Shown here: positions 25,101-38,426 of the stretch, one piece after another
How positions within the stretch are numbered: position 1 is the stretch's first letter
Layout: the number at the start of each line of letters is the position of its first letter
Assembly (NCBI GenBank): GCA_951799425.1
Contig: OX637401.1
Coordinates: forward strand, 33,405,780 to 33,469,779
Direction: 5' to 3'
Length of the DNA: 64,000 nucleotides
Origin: Ilex aquifolium
Lineage: Eukaryota; Streptophyta; Magnoliopsida; Aquifoliales; Aquifoliaceae
Made by a program: the position numbers and the translations under genes
Notes under the pieces: model-generated
What the model saw: the letters and a program-made list of their open reading frames with translations, nothing else
Database searches by the model: none
What the model was told of the DNA's origin: nothing

Positions 25101-28030
25101 CTCAATATATTGGTTAGGGTTTCAAGTTCTCATTACAATGCCGCAAGAGTTAGCTCAATCCGAGTTCGGGAGAAACAGTTATGTCCGATATACTATTTCA
25201 TTTTAAAGGTGGACTACTTATTACACCAAACTTACGTTACAATAGAGCCCATGCTAGAGGATTTTTCATGACTTTTGATGTGAATAAAATGGTTAGGGAT
25301 TCAAGAATTCTTTACAATGCAGCAAGAATCATCTTAATCAGAGACCGGAGTAAAAAGTTATGTCAGAAATACTAAAGAATGGGAAATTACTTTTTTTTCC
25401 TAGTGGAGGGGAATGGCCAACTATACCAAACTTCCATCACCATTTCGAACTTGTTAGAAGATGAATCACCAATTTTGATCTCAATATATTGGTTAGGGTT
25501 TCAAGTTCCCATTACAATGCCGCAAGAGTTAGCTCAATCCGAGTTCGGGAGAAAAAGTTATGTCCGATATACTATTTCATTTTAAAGGTGGACTACTTAT
25601 TACACCAAACTTGCGTTACAATAGAGCCCATGCTAGAGGATTTTTCATGACTTTTGATGTGAACAAAATGGTTAGGGATTCAAGAATTCTTTACAATGCC
25701 GCAAGAATCATCTTAATCAGAGACCGGAGTAAAAAGTTATGTCAGAAATACTAAAGAATGGGAAATTACTTTTTTTTCCTAGTGGAGGGGAATGGCCAAC
25801 TATACCAAACTTCCATCACCATTTCGAACTTGTTAGAAGATGAATCACCAATTTTGATCTCAATATATTGGTTAGGGTTTCAAGTTCTCATTACAATGCC
25901 GCAAGAGTTAGCTCAATCCGAGTTCGGGAGAAAAAGTTATGTCCGATATACTATTTCATTTTAAAGGAGGACTACTTATTACACCAAACTTGCGTTACAA
26001 TAGAGCCCATGCTAGTGGATTTTTCATGACTTTTGATGTGAATAAAATGTTTAGGGATTCAAGAATTCTTTACAATGCAGCGAGAATCATCTTAATCAGA
26101 GACCGGAGTAAAAAGTTATGTCAGAAATACTAAAGAATGAGAAATTACTTTTTTTTCCTAGTGGAGGGGAATTGGCAATTATACAAAACTTCCATCACCA
26201 TTTCGAACTTGTTAGAAGATGAATCACCAATTTTGATCTCAATATATTGGTTAGGGTTTCAAGTTCTCATTTCAATGCCGCAAGAGTTAGCTCAATCCGA
26301 GTTCGGGAGAAAAAGTTATGTCCGATATACTATTTCATTTCAAAAGTGGACTACTTATTACACCAAACTTGCGTTACAATAGAGCCCATGCTAGAGGATT
26401 TTTCATGACTTTTGATGTGAACAAAATGGTTAGGGATTCAAGAATTCTTTACAATGCCGCAAGAATCATCTTAATCAGAGACCGGAGTAAAAAGTTATGT
26501 CAGAAATACTAAAGAATGGGAAATTACTTTTTTTTCCTAGTGGAGGGGAATGGCCAACTATACCAAACTTCCATCACCATTTCGAACTTGTTAGAAGATG
26601 AATCACCAATTTTGATCTCAATATATTGGTTAGGGTTTCAAGTTCTCATTACAATGCCGCAAGAGTTAGCTCAATCCGAGTTCGGGAGAAAAAGTTATGT
26701 CCGATATACTATTTCATTTTAAAGGAGGACTACTTATTACACCAAACTTGCGTTACAATAGAGCCCATGCTAGAGGATTTTTCATGACTTTTGATGTGAA
26801 TAAAATGGTTAGGGATTCAAGAATTCTTTACAATGCAGCGAGAATCATCTTAATCAGAGACCGGAGTAAAAAGTTATGTCAGAAATACTAAAGAATGAGA
26901 AATTACTTTTTTTTCCTAGTGGAGGGGAATTGGCAATTATAAAAAACTTCCATCACCATTTCGAACTTGTTAGAAGATGAATCACCAATTTTGATCTCAA
27001 TATATTGGTTAGGGTTTCAAGTTCTCATTTCAATGCCGCAAGAGTTAGCTCAATCCGAGTTCGGGAGAAAAAGTTATGTCCGATATACTATTTCATTTCA
27101 AAGGTGGACTACTTATTACACCAAACTTGCGTTACAATAGAGCCCATGCTAGAGGATTTTTCATGACTTTTGATGTGAACAAAATGGTTAGGGATTCAAG
27201 AATTCTTTACAATGCCGCAAGAATCATCTTAATCAGAGACCGGAGTAAAAAGTTATGTCAGAAATACTAAAGAATGGGAAATTACTTTTTTTTCCTAGTG
27301 GAGGGGAATGGCCAACTATACCAAACTTCCATCACCATTTCGAACTTGTTAGAAGATGAATCACCAATTTTGATCTCAATATATTGGTTAGGGTTTCAAG
27401 TTCTCATTACAATGCCGCAAGAGTTAGCTCAATCCGAGTTCGGGAGAAAAAGTTATGTCCGATATACTATTTCATTTTAAAGGTGGACTACTTATTACAC
27501 CAAACTTGCGTTACAATAGAGCCCATGCTAGAGGATTTTTCATGACTTTTGATGTGAATAAAATGGTTAGGGATTCAAGTATTCTTTACAATGCCGCAAG
27601 AATCATCTTATTTAGAGACCGGAGTAAAAAGTTATGTCAGAAATACTAAAGAATGGAAAATTACTTTTTTTTCCTAGTGGAGGGGATGGCCAACTATACC
27701 AAACTTCCATCACCATTTCGAACTTGTTAGAAGATGAATCACCAATTTTGATCTCAATATATTGGTTAGGGTTTCAAGTTCTCATTACAATGCCGCAAGA
27801 GTTATCTCAATCCGAGTTCGGGAGAAACAGTTATGTCCGATATACTATTTCATTTTAAAGGTGGACTACTTATTACACCAAACTTGCGTTACAATAGAGC
27901 CCATGCTAGAGGATTTTTCATGACTTTTGATGTGAATAAAATGGTTAGGGATTCAAGAATTCTTTACAATGCAGCAAGAATCATCCTAATCAGAGACCGG
28001 AGTAAAAAGTTATGTCAGAAATACTAAAGA
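22200..28030 (+). repeat. Diverged duplication at a 3409-bp shift (9 units)
   Basis: Unit types follow the same order at about 22.2-24.6 and 25.6-28.0 kb. The order is gtgaacaaaatgg A, G-type B, gctagtgga/aaaatgttta A, R-type B, gtgaacaaaatgg A, G-type B, gcagcgag A, ttggcaattataaaaaac B, gtgaacaaaatgg A, G-type B, tcaagtattctt A, gagttatctc B and catcctaatc A. Private differences have accumulated: tcaagtattctt in the 22.5-kb copy, aaaaaacatcc near 23535, aaacttgcatt near 23715, tttcaaaagtgg near 26340 and a changed base in aaagtggactac near 26345. This duplication is therefore older than those of 2273 or 5298 bp. Confidence 0.7.
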
Positions 28031-31000
28031 ATGGGAAATTACTTTTTTTTCCTAGTGGAGGGGAATTGGCAATTATAAAAAACTTCCATCACCATTTCGA
28101 ACTTGTTAGAAGATGAATCACCAATTTTGATCTCAATATATTGGTTAGGGTTTCAAGTTCTCATTTCAATGCCGCAAGAGTTAGCTCAATCCGAGTTCGG
28201 GAGAAAAAGTTATGTCCGATATACTATTTCATTTCAAAGGTGGACTACTTATTACACCAAACTTGCGTTACAATAGAGCCCATGCTAGAGGATTTTTCAT
28301 GACTTTTGATGTGAACAAAATGGTTAGGGATTCAAGAATTCTTTACAATGCCGCAAGAATCATCTTAATCAGAGACCGGAGTAAAAAGTTATGTCAGAAA
28401 TACTAAAGAATGGGAAATTACTTTTTTTTCCTAGTGGAGGGGAATGGCCAACTATACCAAACTTCCATCACCATTTCGAACTTGTTAGAAGATGAATCAC
28501 CAATTTTGATCTCAATATATTGGTTAGGGTTTCAAGTTCTCATTACAATGCCGCAAGAGTTAGCTCAATCCGAGTTCGGGAGAAAAAGTTATGTCCGATA
28601 TACTATTTCATTTTAAAGGAGGACTACTTATTACACCAAACTTGCGTTACAATAGAGCCCATGCTAGAGGATTTTTCAAGACTTTTGATGTGAATAAAAT
28701 GGTTAGGGATTCAAGAATTCTTTACAATGCAGCGAGAATCATCTTAATCAGAGACCGGAGTAAAAAGTTATGTCAGAAATACTAAAGAATGAGAAATTAC
28801 TTTTTTTTCCTAGTGGAGGGGAATTGGCAATTATAAAAAACTTCCATCACCATTTCGAACTTGTTAGAAGATGAATCACCAATTTTGATCTCAATATATT
28901 GGTTAGGGTTTCAAGTTCTCATTTCAATGCCGCAAGAGTTAGCTCAATCCGAGTTCGGGAGAAAAAGTTATGTCCGATATATTATTTCATTTCAAAGGTG
29001 GACTACTTATTACACCAAACTTGCGTTACAATAGAGCCCATGCTAGAGGATTTTTCATGACTTTTGATGTGAACAAAATGGTTAGGGATTCAAGAATTCT
29101 TTACAATGCCGCAAGAATCATCTTAATCAGAGACCGGAGTAAAAAGTTATGTCAGAAATACTAAAGAATGGGAAATTACTTTTTTTTCCTAGTGGAGGGG
29201 AATGGCCAACTATACCAAACTTCCATCACCATTTCGAACTTGTTAGAAGATGAATCACCAATTTTGATCTCAATATATTGGTTAGGGTTTCAAGTTCTCA
29301 TTACAATGCCGCAAGAGTTAGCTCAATCCGAGTTCGGGAGAAAAAGTTATGTCCGATATACTATTTCATTTTAAAGGTGGACTACTTATTACACCAAACT
29401 TGCGTTACAATAGAGCCCATGCTAGAGGATTTTTCATGACTTTTGATGTGAATAAAATGGTTAGGGATTCAAGTATTCTTTACAATGCCGCAAGAATCAT
29501 CTTATTTAGAGACCGGAGTAAAAAGTTATGTCAGAAATACTAAAGAATGGAAAATTACTTTTTTTTCCTAGTGGAGGGGATGGCCAACTATACCAAACTT
29601 CCATCACCATTTCGAACTTGTTAGAAGATGAATCACCAATTTTGATCTCAATATATTGGTTAGGGTTTCAAGTTCCCATTACAATGCCGCAAGAGTTAGC
29701 TCAATCCGAGTTCGGGAGAAAAAGTTATGTCCGATATACTATTTCATTTTAAAGGTGGACTACTTATTACACCAAACTTGCGTTACAATAGAGCCCATGC
29801 TAGAGGATTTTTCATGACTTTTGATGTGAATAAAATGGTTAGGGATTCAAGAATTCTTTACAATGCCGCAAGAATCATCTTAATCAGAGACCGGAGTAAA
29901 AAGTTATGTCAGAAATACTAAAGAATGGGAAATTACTTTTTTTTCCTAGTGGAGGGGAATGGCCAACTATACCAAACTTCCATCACCATTTCGAACTTGT
30001 TAGAAGATGAATCACCAATTTTGATCTCAATATATTGGTTAGGGTTTCAAGTTCTCATTACAATGCCGCAAGAGTTAGCTCAATCCGAGTTCGGGAGAAA
30101 AAGTTATGTCCGATATACTATTTCATTTTAAAGGAGGACTACTTATTACACCAAACTTGCGTTACAATAGAGCCCATGCTAGTGGATTTTTCATGACTTT
30201 TGATGTGAATAAAATGTTTAGGGATTCAAGAATTCTTTACAATGCAGCGAGAATCATCTTAATCAGAGACCGGAGTAAAAAGTTATGTCAGAAATACTAA
30301 AGAATGAGAAATTACTTTTTTTTCCTAGTGGAGGGGAATTGGCAATTATACAAAACTTCCATCACCATTTCGAACTTGTTAGAAGATGAATCACCAATTT
30401 TGATCTCAATATATTGGTTAGGGTTTCAAGTTCCCATTACAATGCCGCAAGAGTTAGCTCAATCCGAGTTCGGGAGAAAAAGTTATGTCCGATATACTAT
30501 TTCATTTTAAAGGTGGACTACTTATTACACCAAACTTGCGTTACAATAGAGCCCATGCTAGAGGATTTTTCATGACTTTTGATGTGAATAAAATGGTTAG
30601 GGATTCAAGAATTCTTTACAATGCCGCAAGAATCATCTTAATCAGAGACCGGAGTAAAAAGTTATGTCAGAAATACTAAAGAATGGGAAATTACTTTTTT
30701 TTCCTAGTGGAGGGGAATGGCCAACTATACCAAACTTCCATCACCATTTCGAACTTGTTAGAAGATGAATCACCAATTTTGATCTCAATATATTGGTTAG
30801 GGTTTCAAGTTCTCATTACAATGCCGCAAGAGTTAGCTCAATCCGAGTTCGGGAGAAAAAGTTATGTCCGATATACTATTTCATTTTAAAGGAGGACTAC
30901 TTATTACACCAAACTTGCGTTACAATAGAGCCCATGCTAGTGGATTTTTCATGACTTTTGATGTGAATAAAATGTTTAGGGATTCAAGAATTCTTTACAA

Positions 31001-33686
31001 TGCAGCGAGAATCATCTTAATCAGAGACCGGAGTAAAAAGTTATGTCAGAAATACTAAAGAATGAGAAATTACTTTTTTTTCCTAGTGGAGGGGAATTGG
31101 CAATTATACAAAACTTCCATCACCATTTCGAACTTGTTAGAAGATGAATCACCAATTTTGATCTCAATATATTGGTTAGGGTTTCAAGTTCTCATTTCAA
31201 TGCCGCAAGAGTTAGCTCAATCCGAGTTCGGGAGAAAAAGTTATGTCCGATATACTATTTCATTTCAAAGGTGGACTACTTATTACACCAAACTTGCGTT
31301 ACAATAGAGCCCATGCTAGAGGATTTTTCATGACTTTTGATGTGAACAAAATGGTTAGGGATTCAAGAATTCTTTACAATGCCGCAAGAATCATCTTAAT
31401 CAGAGACCGGAGTAAAAAGTTATGTCAGAAATACTAAAGAATGGGAAATTACTTTTTTTTCCTAGTGGAGGGGAATGGCCAACTATACCAAACTTCCATC
31501 ACCATTTCGAACTTGTTAGAAGATGAATCACCAATTTTGATCTCAATATATTGGTTAGGGTTTCAAGTTCTCATTACAATGCCGCAAGAGTTAGCTCAAT
31601 CCGAGTTCGGGAGAAAAAGTTATGTCCGATATACTATTTCATTTTAAAGGAGGACTACTTATTACACCAAACTTGCGTTACAATAGAGCCCATGCTAGAG
31701 GATTTTTCATGACTTTTGATGTGAATAAAATGGTTAGGGATTCAAGAATTCTTTACAATGCAGCGAGAATCATCTTAATCAGAGACCGGAGTAAAAAGTT
31801 ATGTCAGAAATACTAAAGAATGAGAAATTACTTTTTTTTCCTAGTGGAGGGGAATTGGCAATTATAAAAAACTTCCATCACCATTTCGAACTTGTTAGAA
31901 GATGAATCACCAATTTTGATCTCAATATATTGGTTAGGGTTTCAAGTTCTCATTTCAATGCCGCAAGAGTTAGCTCAATCCGAGTTCGGGAGAAAAAGTT
32001 ATGTCCGATATACTATTTCATTTCAAAGGTGGACTACTTATTACACCAAACTTGCGTTACAATAGAGCCCATGCTAGAGGATTTTTCATGACTTTTGATG
32101 TGAACAAAATGGTTAGGGATTCAAGAATTCTTTACAATGCCGCAAGAATCATCTTAATCAGAGACCGGAGTAAAAAGTTATGTCAGAAATACTAAAGAAT
32201 GGGAAATTACTTTTTTTTCCTAGTGGAGGGGAATGGCCAACTATACCAAACTTCCATCACCATTTCGAACTTGTTAGAAGATGAATCACCAATTTTGATC
32301 TCAATATATTGGTTAGGGTTTCAAGATCTCATTACAATGCCGCAAGAGTTAGCTCAATCCGAGTTCGGGAGAAAAAGTTATGTCCGATATACTATTTCAT
32401 TTTAAAGGTGGACTACTTATTACACCAAACTTGCGTTACAATAGAGCCCATGCTAGAGGATTTTTCATGACTTTTGATGTGAATAAAATGGTTAGGGATT
32501 CAAGTATTCTTTACAATGCCGCAAGAATCATCTTATTTAGAGACCGGAGTAAAAAGTTATGTCAGAAATACTAAAGAATGGAAAATTACTTTTTTTTCCT
32601 AGTGGAGGGGATGGCCAACTATACCAAACTTCCATCACCATTTCGAACTTGTTAGAAGATGAATCACCAATTTTGATCTCAATATATTGGTTAGGGTTTC
32701 AAGTTCTCATTACAATGCCGCAAGAGTTATCTCAATCCGAGTTCGGGAGAAACAGTTATGTCCGATATACTATTTCATTTTAAAGGTGGACTACTTATTA
32801 CACCAAACTTGCGTTACAATAGAGCCCATGCTAGAGGATTTTTCATGACTTTTGATGTGAATAAAATGGTTAGGGATTCAAGAATTCTTTACAATGCAGC
32901 AAGAATCATCCTAATCAGAGACCGGAGTAAAAAGTTATGTCAGAAATACTAAAGAATGGGAAATTACTTTTTTTTCCTAGTGGAGGGGAATGGCCAACTA
33001 TACCAACCTTCCATCACCATTTCGAACTTGTTAGAAGGTGAATCACCAATTTTGATCTCAATATATTGGTTAGGGTTTCAAGTTCTCATTACAATGCCGC
33101 AAGAGTTAGCTCAATCCGAGTTCGGGAGAAAAAGTTATGTCCGATATACTATTTCATTTTAAAGGAGGACTACTTATTACACCAAACTTGCGTTACAATA
33201 GAGCCCATGCTAGAGGATTTTTCATGACTTTTGATGTGAATAAAATGGTTAGGGATTCAAGAATTCTTTACAATGCAGCAAGAATCATCCTAATCAGAGA
33301 CCGGAGTAAAAAGTTATGTCAGAAATATTAAAGAATGGGAAATTACTTTTTTTTCCTAGTGGAGGGGAATGGCCAACTATACCAACCTTCCATCACCATT
33401 TCGAACTTGTTAGAAGGTGAATCACCAATTTTGATCTCAATATATTGGTTAGGGTTTCAAGTTCTCATTACAATTTCGCAAGAGTTAGCTCAATCCGAGT
33501 TCGGGAGAAAAAGTTATGTCCGATATACTATTTCATTTTAAAGGAGGACTACTTATTACACCAAACTTGCGTTACAATAGAGCCCATGCTAGAGGATTTT
33601 TCATGACTTTTGATGTGAATAAAATGGTTAGGGATTCAAGAATTCTTTACAATGCAGCAAGAATCATCTTATTTAGAGACCGGAGT

Positions 33687-35200
33687 AAAAAGTTATGTCA
33701 GAAATACTAAAGAATGGGAAATTACTTTTTTTTCGTAGTGGAGGGGATGGCCAACTATACCAAACTTCCATCACCATTTCGAACTTGTTAGAAGATGAAT
33801 CACCAATTTTGATCTCAATATATTGGTTAGGGTTTCAAGTTCCCATTACAATGCCGCAAGAGTTAGCTCAATCCGAGTTCGGGAGAAACAGTTATGTCCG
33901 ATATACTATTTCATTTTAAAGGTGGACTACTTATTACACCAAACTTACGTTACAATAGAGCCCATGCTAGAGGATTTTTCATGACTTTTGATGTGAATAA
34001 AATGGTTAGGGATTCAAGAATTCTTTACAATGCAGCAAGAATCATCTTAATCAGAGACCGGAGTAAAAAGTTATGTCAGAAATACTAAAGAATGGGAAAT
34101 TACTTTTTTTTCCTAGTGGAGGGGAATGGCCAACTATACCAAACTTCCATCACCATTTCGAACTTGTTAGAAGATGAATCACCAATTTTGATCTCAATAT
34201 ATTGGTTAGGGTTTCAAGTTCCCATTACAATGCCGCAAGAGTTAGCTCAATCCGAGTTCGGGAGAAAAAGTTATGTCCGATATACTATTTCATTTTAAAG
34301 GTGGACTACTTATTACACCAAACATGCGTTACAATAGAGCCCATGCTAGAGGATTTTTCATGACTTTTGATGTGAATAAAATGGTTAGGGATTCAAGTAT
34401 TCTTTACAATGCCGCAAGAATCATCTTATTTAGAGACCGGAGTAAAAAGTTATGTCAGAAATACTAAAGAATGGGAAATTACTTTTTTTTCGTAGTGGAG
34501 GGGATGGCCAACTATACCAAACTTCCATCACCATTTCGAACTTGTTAGAAGATGAATCACCAATTTTGATCTCAATATATTGGTTAGGGTTTCAAGTTCC
34601 CATTACAATGCCGCAAGAGTTAGCTCAATCCGAGTTCGGGAGAAACAGTTATGTCCGATATACTATTTCATTTTAAAGGTGGACTACTTATTACACCAAA
34701 CTTACGTTACAATAGAGCCCATGCTAGAGGATTTTTCATGACTTTTGATGTGAATAAAATGGTTAGGGATTCAAGAATTCTTTACAATGCAGCAAGAATC
34801 ATCTTAATCAGAGACCGGAGTAAAAAGTTATGTCAGAAATACTAAAGAATGGGAAATTACTTTTTTTTCCTAGTGGAGGGGAATGGCCAACTATACCAAA
34901 CTTCCATCACCATTTCGAACTTGTTAGAAGATGAATCACCAATTTTGATCTCAATATATTGGTTAGGGTTTCAAGTTCCCATTACAATGCCGCAAGAGTT
35001 AGCTCAATCCGAGTTCGGGAGAAAAAGTTATGTCCGATATACTATTTCATTTTAAAGGTGGACTACTTATTACACCAAACTTGCGTTACAATAGAGCCCA
35101 TGCTAGAGGATTTTTCATGACTTTTGATGTGAATAAAATGGTTAGGGATTCAAGTATTCTTTACAATGCCGCAAGAATCATCTTATTTAGAGACCGGAGT
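33687..35200 (+). repeat. Tandem duplication of a 757-bp module (2 units)
   Basis: The module is a 199-bp half B with tcgtagtgg and agttcccatt, a half A with aaacttacg, a 200-bp half B with agttcccatt, and a half A with tcaagtattctt and tttagag. It occurs at about 33.69-34.44 and again at 34.44-35.20 kb. The two copies differ by aaacatgcg (near 34322) against aaacttgcg. Shift is 757 bp because one unit is 378 bp. Confidence 0.8.
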
Positions 35201-36156
35201 AAAAAGTTATGTCAGAAATACTAAAGAATGGAAAATTACTTTTTTTTCCTAGTGGAGGGGATGGCCAACTATACCAACCTTCCATCACCATTTCGAACTT
35301 GTTAGAAGGTGAATCACCAATTTTGATCTCAATATATTGGTTAGGGTTTCAAGTTCTCATTACAATGCCGCAAGAGTTAGCTCAATCCGAGTTCGGGAGA
35401 AAAAGTTATGTCCGATATACTATTTCATTTTAAAGGAGGACTACTTATTACACCAAACTTGCGTTACAATAGAGCCCATGCTAGAGGATTTTTCATGACT
35501 TTTGATGTGAATAAAATGGTTAGGGATTCAAGAATGCTTTACAATGCAGCAAGAATCATCTTATTTAGAGACCGGAGTAAAAAGTTATGTCAGAAATACT
35601 AAAGAATGGGAAATTACTTTTTTTTCGTAGTGGAGGGGATGGCCAACTATACAAAACTTCCATCACCATTTCGAACTTGTTAGAAGATGAATCACCAATT
35701 TTGATCTCAATATATTGGTTAGGGTTTCAAGTTCTCATTACAATGCCGCAAGAGTTAGCTCAATCCGAGTTCGGGAGAAACAGTTATGTCCGATATACTA
35801 TTTCATTTTAAAGGTGGACTACTTATTACACCAAACTTACGTTACAATAGAGCCCATGCTAGAGGATTTTTCATGACTTTTGATGTGAATAAAATGGTTA
35901 GGGATTCAAGAATTCTTTACAATGCAGCAAGAATCATCTTAATCAGAGACCGGAGTAAAAAGTTATGTCAGAAATACTAAAGAATGGGAAATCACTTTTT
36001 TTTCCTAGTGGAAGGGAATGGCCAACTATACCAAACATCCATCACCATTTCGAACTTGTTAGAAGATGAATCACCAATTTTGATCTCAATATATTGGTTA
36101 GGGTTTCAAGTTCCCATTACAATGCCGCAAGAGTTAGCTCAATCCGAGTTCGGGAG

Positions 36157-36532
36157 AAAAAGTTATGTCCGATATACTATTTCATTTTAAAGGTGGACTA
36201 CTTATCACCAAACTTGCGTTACAATAGAGCCCATGCTAGAGGATTTTTCATGACTTTTGATGTGAATAAAATGGTTAGGGATTCAAGTATTCTTTACAAT
36301 GCCGCAAGAATCATCTTATTTAGAGACCGGAGTAAAAAGTTATGTCAGAAATACTAAAGAATGGAAAATTACTTTTTTTTCCTAGTGGAGGGGATGGCCA
36401 ACTATACCAAACTTCCATCACCATTTCGAACTTGTTAGAAGATGAATCACCAATTTTGATCTCAATATATTGGTTAGGGTTTCAAGTTCTCATTACAATG
36501 CCGCAAGAGTTATCTCAATCCGAGTTCGGGAG
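36157..36532 (+). repeat. Short unit (376 bp) with a 2-bp deletion in half A
   Basis: The usual cttattacaccaaac reads cttatcaccaaac at 36201-36213, removing 2 bp. It also carries tcaagtattctt and is followed by a 199-bp half B with gagttatctc. The preceding half B (from about 35965) has private changes too: aaatcacttt, ggaagggaatgg and aaacatcc. This cluster of private changes marks a locally less homogenised stretch. Confidence 0.9.
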
Positions 36533-37668
36533 AAACAGTTATGTCCGATATACTATTTCATTTTAAAGGTGGACTACTTATTACACCAAACTTGCGTTAC
36601 AATAGAGCCCATGCTAGAGGATTTTTCATGACTTTTGATGTGAATAAAATGGTTAGGGATTCAAGAATTCTTTACAATGCAGCAAGAATCATCCTAATCA
36701 GAGACCGGAGTAAAAAGTTATGTCAGAAATACTAAAGAATGGGAAATTACTTTTTTTTCCTAGTGGAGGGGAATGGCCAACTATACCAACCTTCCATCAC
36801 CATTTCGAACTTGTTAGAAGGTGAATCACCAATTTTGATCTCAATATATTGGTTAGGGTTTCAAGTTCTCATTACAATGCCGCAAGAGTTAGCTCAATCC
36901 GAGTTCGGGAGAAAAAGTTATGTCCGATATACTATTTCATTTTAAAGGAGGACTACTTATTACACCAAACTTGCGTTACAATAGAGCCCATGCTAGAGGA
37001 TTTTTCATGACTTTTGATGTGAATAAAATGGTTAGGGATTCAAGAATTCTTTACAATGCAGCAAGAATCATCTTATTTAGAGACCGGAGTAAAAAGTTAT
37101 GTCAGAAATACTAAAGAATGGGAAATTACTTTTTTTTCGTAGTGGAGGGGATGGCCAACTATACCAAACTTCCATCACCATTTCGAACTTGTTAGAAGAT
37201 GAATCACCAATTTTGATCTCAATATATTGGTTAGGGTTTCAAGTTCTCATTACAATGCCGCAAGAGTTAGCTCAATCCGAGTTCGGGAGAAACAGTTATG
37301 TCCGATATACTATTTCATTTTAAAGGTGGACTACTTATTACACCAAACTTACGTTACAATAGAGCCCATGCTAGAGGATTTTTCATGACTTTTGATGTGA
37401 ATAAAATGGTTAGGGATTCAAGAATTCTTTACAATGCAGCAAGAATCATTTTAATCAGAGACCGGAGTAAAAAGTTATGTCAGAAATACTAAAGAATGGG
37501 AAATTACTTTTTTTTCCTAGTGGAGGGGAATGGCCAACTATACCAAACTTCCATCACCATTTCGAACTTGTTAGAAGGTGAATCACCAATTTTGATCTCA
37601 ATATATTGGTTAGGGTTTCAAGTTCTCATTACAATGCCGCAAGAGTTAGCTCAATCCGAGTTCGGGAG

Positions 37669-38426
37669 AAAAAGTTATGTCCGATATACTATTTCATTTT
37701 AAAGGACGACTACTTATTACACCAAACTTGCGTTACAATAGAGCCCATGCTAGAGGATTTTTCGTGACTTTTGATGTGAATAAAATGGTTAGGAATTCAA
37801 GAATTCTTTACAATGCAGCAAGAATCATCTGAATCAGAGACCGGAGTAAAAAGTTATGTCAGAAATACTAAAGAATGGGAAATTACTTTTTTTTCCTAGT
37901 GGAGGGGAATTGGCAACTATACCAAACTTCCATCAACATTTCGAACTTGTTAGAAGATGAATCACCAATTTTTATCTCAATATATTGGTTAGGGTTTCAA
38001 GTTCTCATTTCAATGCTGCAAGAGTTAGCTCAATCCGAGTTCGGGAGAAAAAGTTATGTCCGATATACTATTTCATTTTAAAGGTGGACTACTTATTACA
38101 CCAAACTTGCATTACAATAGAGCCCATGCTAGAGGATTTTTCATGACTTTTGATGTGAATAAAATGGTTAGGGATTCAAGAATTCTTTACAATGCCGCAA
38201 GAATCATCTTAATCAGAGACCGGAGTAAAAAGTTATGTCAGAAATACTAAAGAATGGGAAATTACTTTTTTTTCCTAGTGGAGGGGAATGGCCAACTATA
38301 CCAAACTTCCATCACCATTTCGAACTTGTTAGAACAAGAATCACCAATTTTGATCTCAATATATTGGTTAGGGTTTCAAGTTCTCATTACAATGCCGCAA
38401 GAGTTAGCTCAATTCGAGTTCGAGAG
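37669..38426 (+). repeat. Most diverged units in the window; probable subarray boundary
   Basis: Two consecutive units carry an unusual density of private changes. The half A at 37669 has aaaggacgac, ttttcgtgac, aggaattcaag and catctgaatc. The following half B has ttggcaactatacc, catcaacattt, tttttatctc and aatgctgcaag. The next half A has aaacttgcatt. Immediately to the right the second-family markers start (agaacaagaatc near 38332, gttcgagag near 38420). High private divergence is what array edges or junctions between separately homogenised subarrays usually show. I read this as such a boundary; the sequence shows only the divergence. Confidence 0.65.

Larger units (their letters stand above)
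24616..37668 (+). repeat. Domain 2: mosaic of unit types with short modules
   Basis: Here the 758-bp alternation gives way to mixed modules. New recurrent types are a half B with accaaccttcc plus agaaggtgaatc (near 24.67, 33.0, 33.38, 35.27 and 36.79 kb), a 199-bp half B with tcgtagtgg followed by a half A with aaacttacg (near 25.02, 33.73, 34.49, 35.63 and 37.14 kb), and half B copies with agttcccatt (near 25.5, 29.67, 30.43, 33.84, 34.22, 34.6, 34.98 and 36.11 kb). R-type B is last seen here near 31.8 kb. Local tandem steps include about 29.65-31.15 kb (758 bp), about 28.06-29.5 kb (758 bp) and 33.7-35.2 kb (757 bp). The block at about 25.5-28.0 kb is also matched at about 30.4-32.95 kb, shift 4925 bp. 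Confidence 0.75.
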
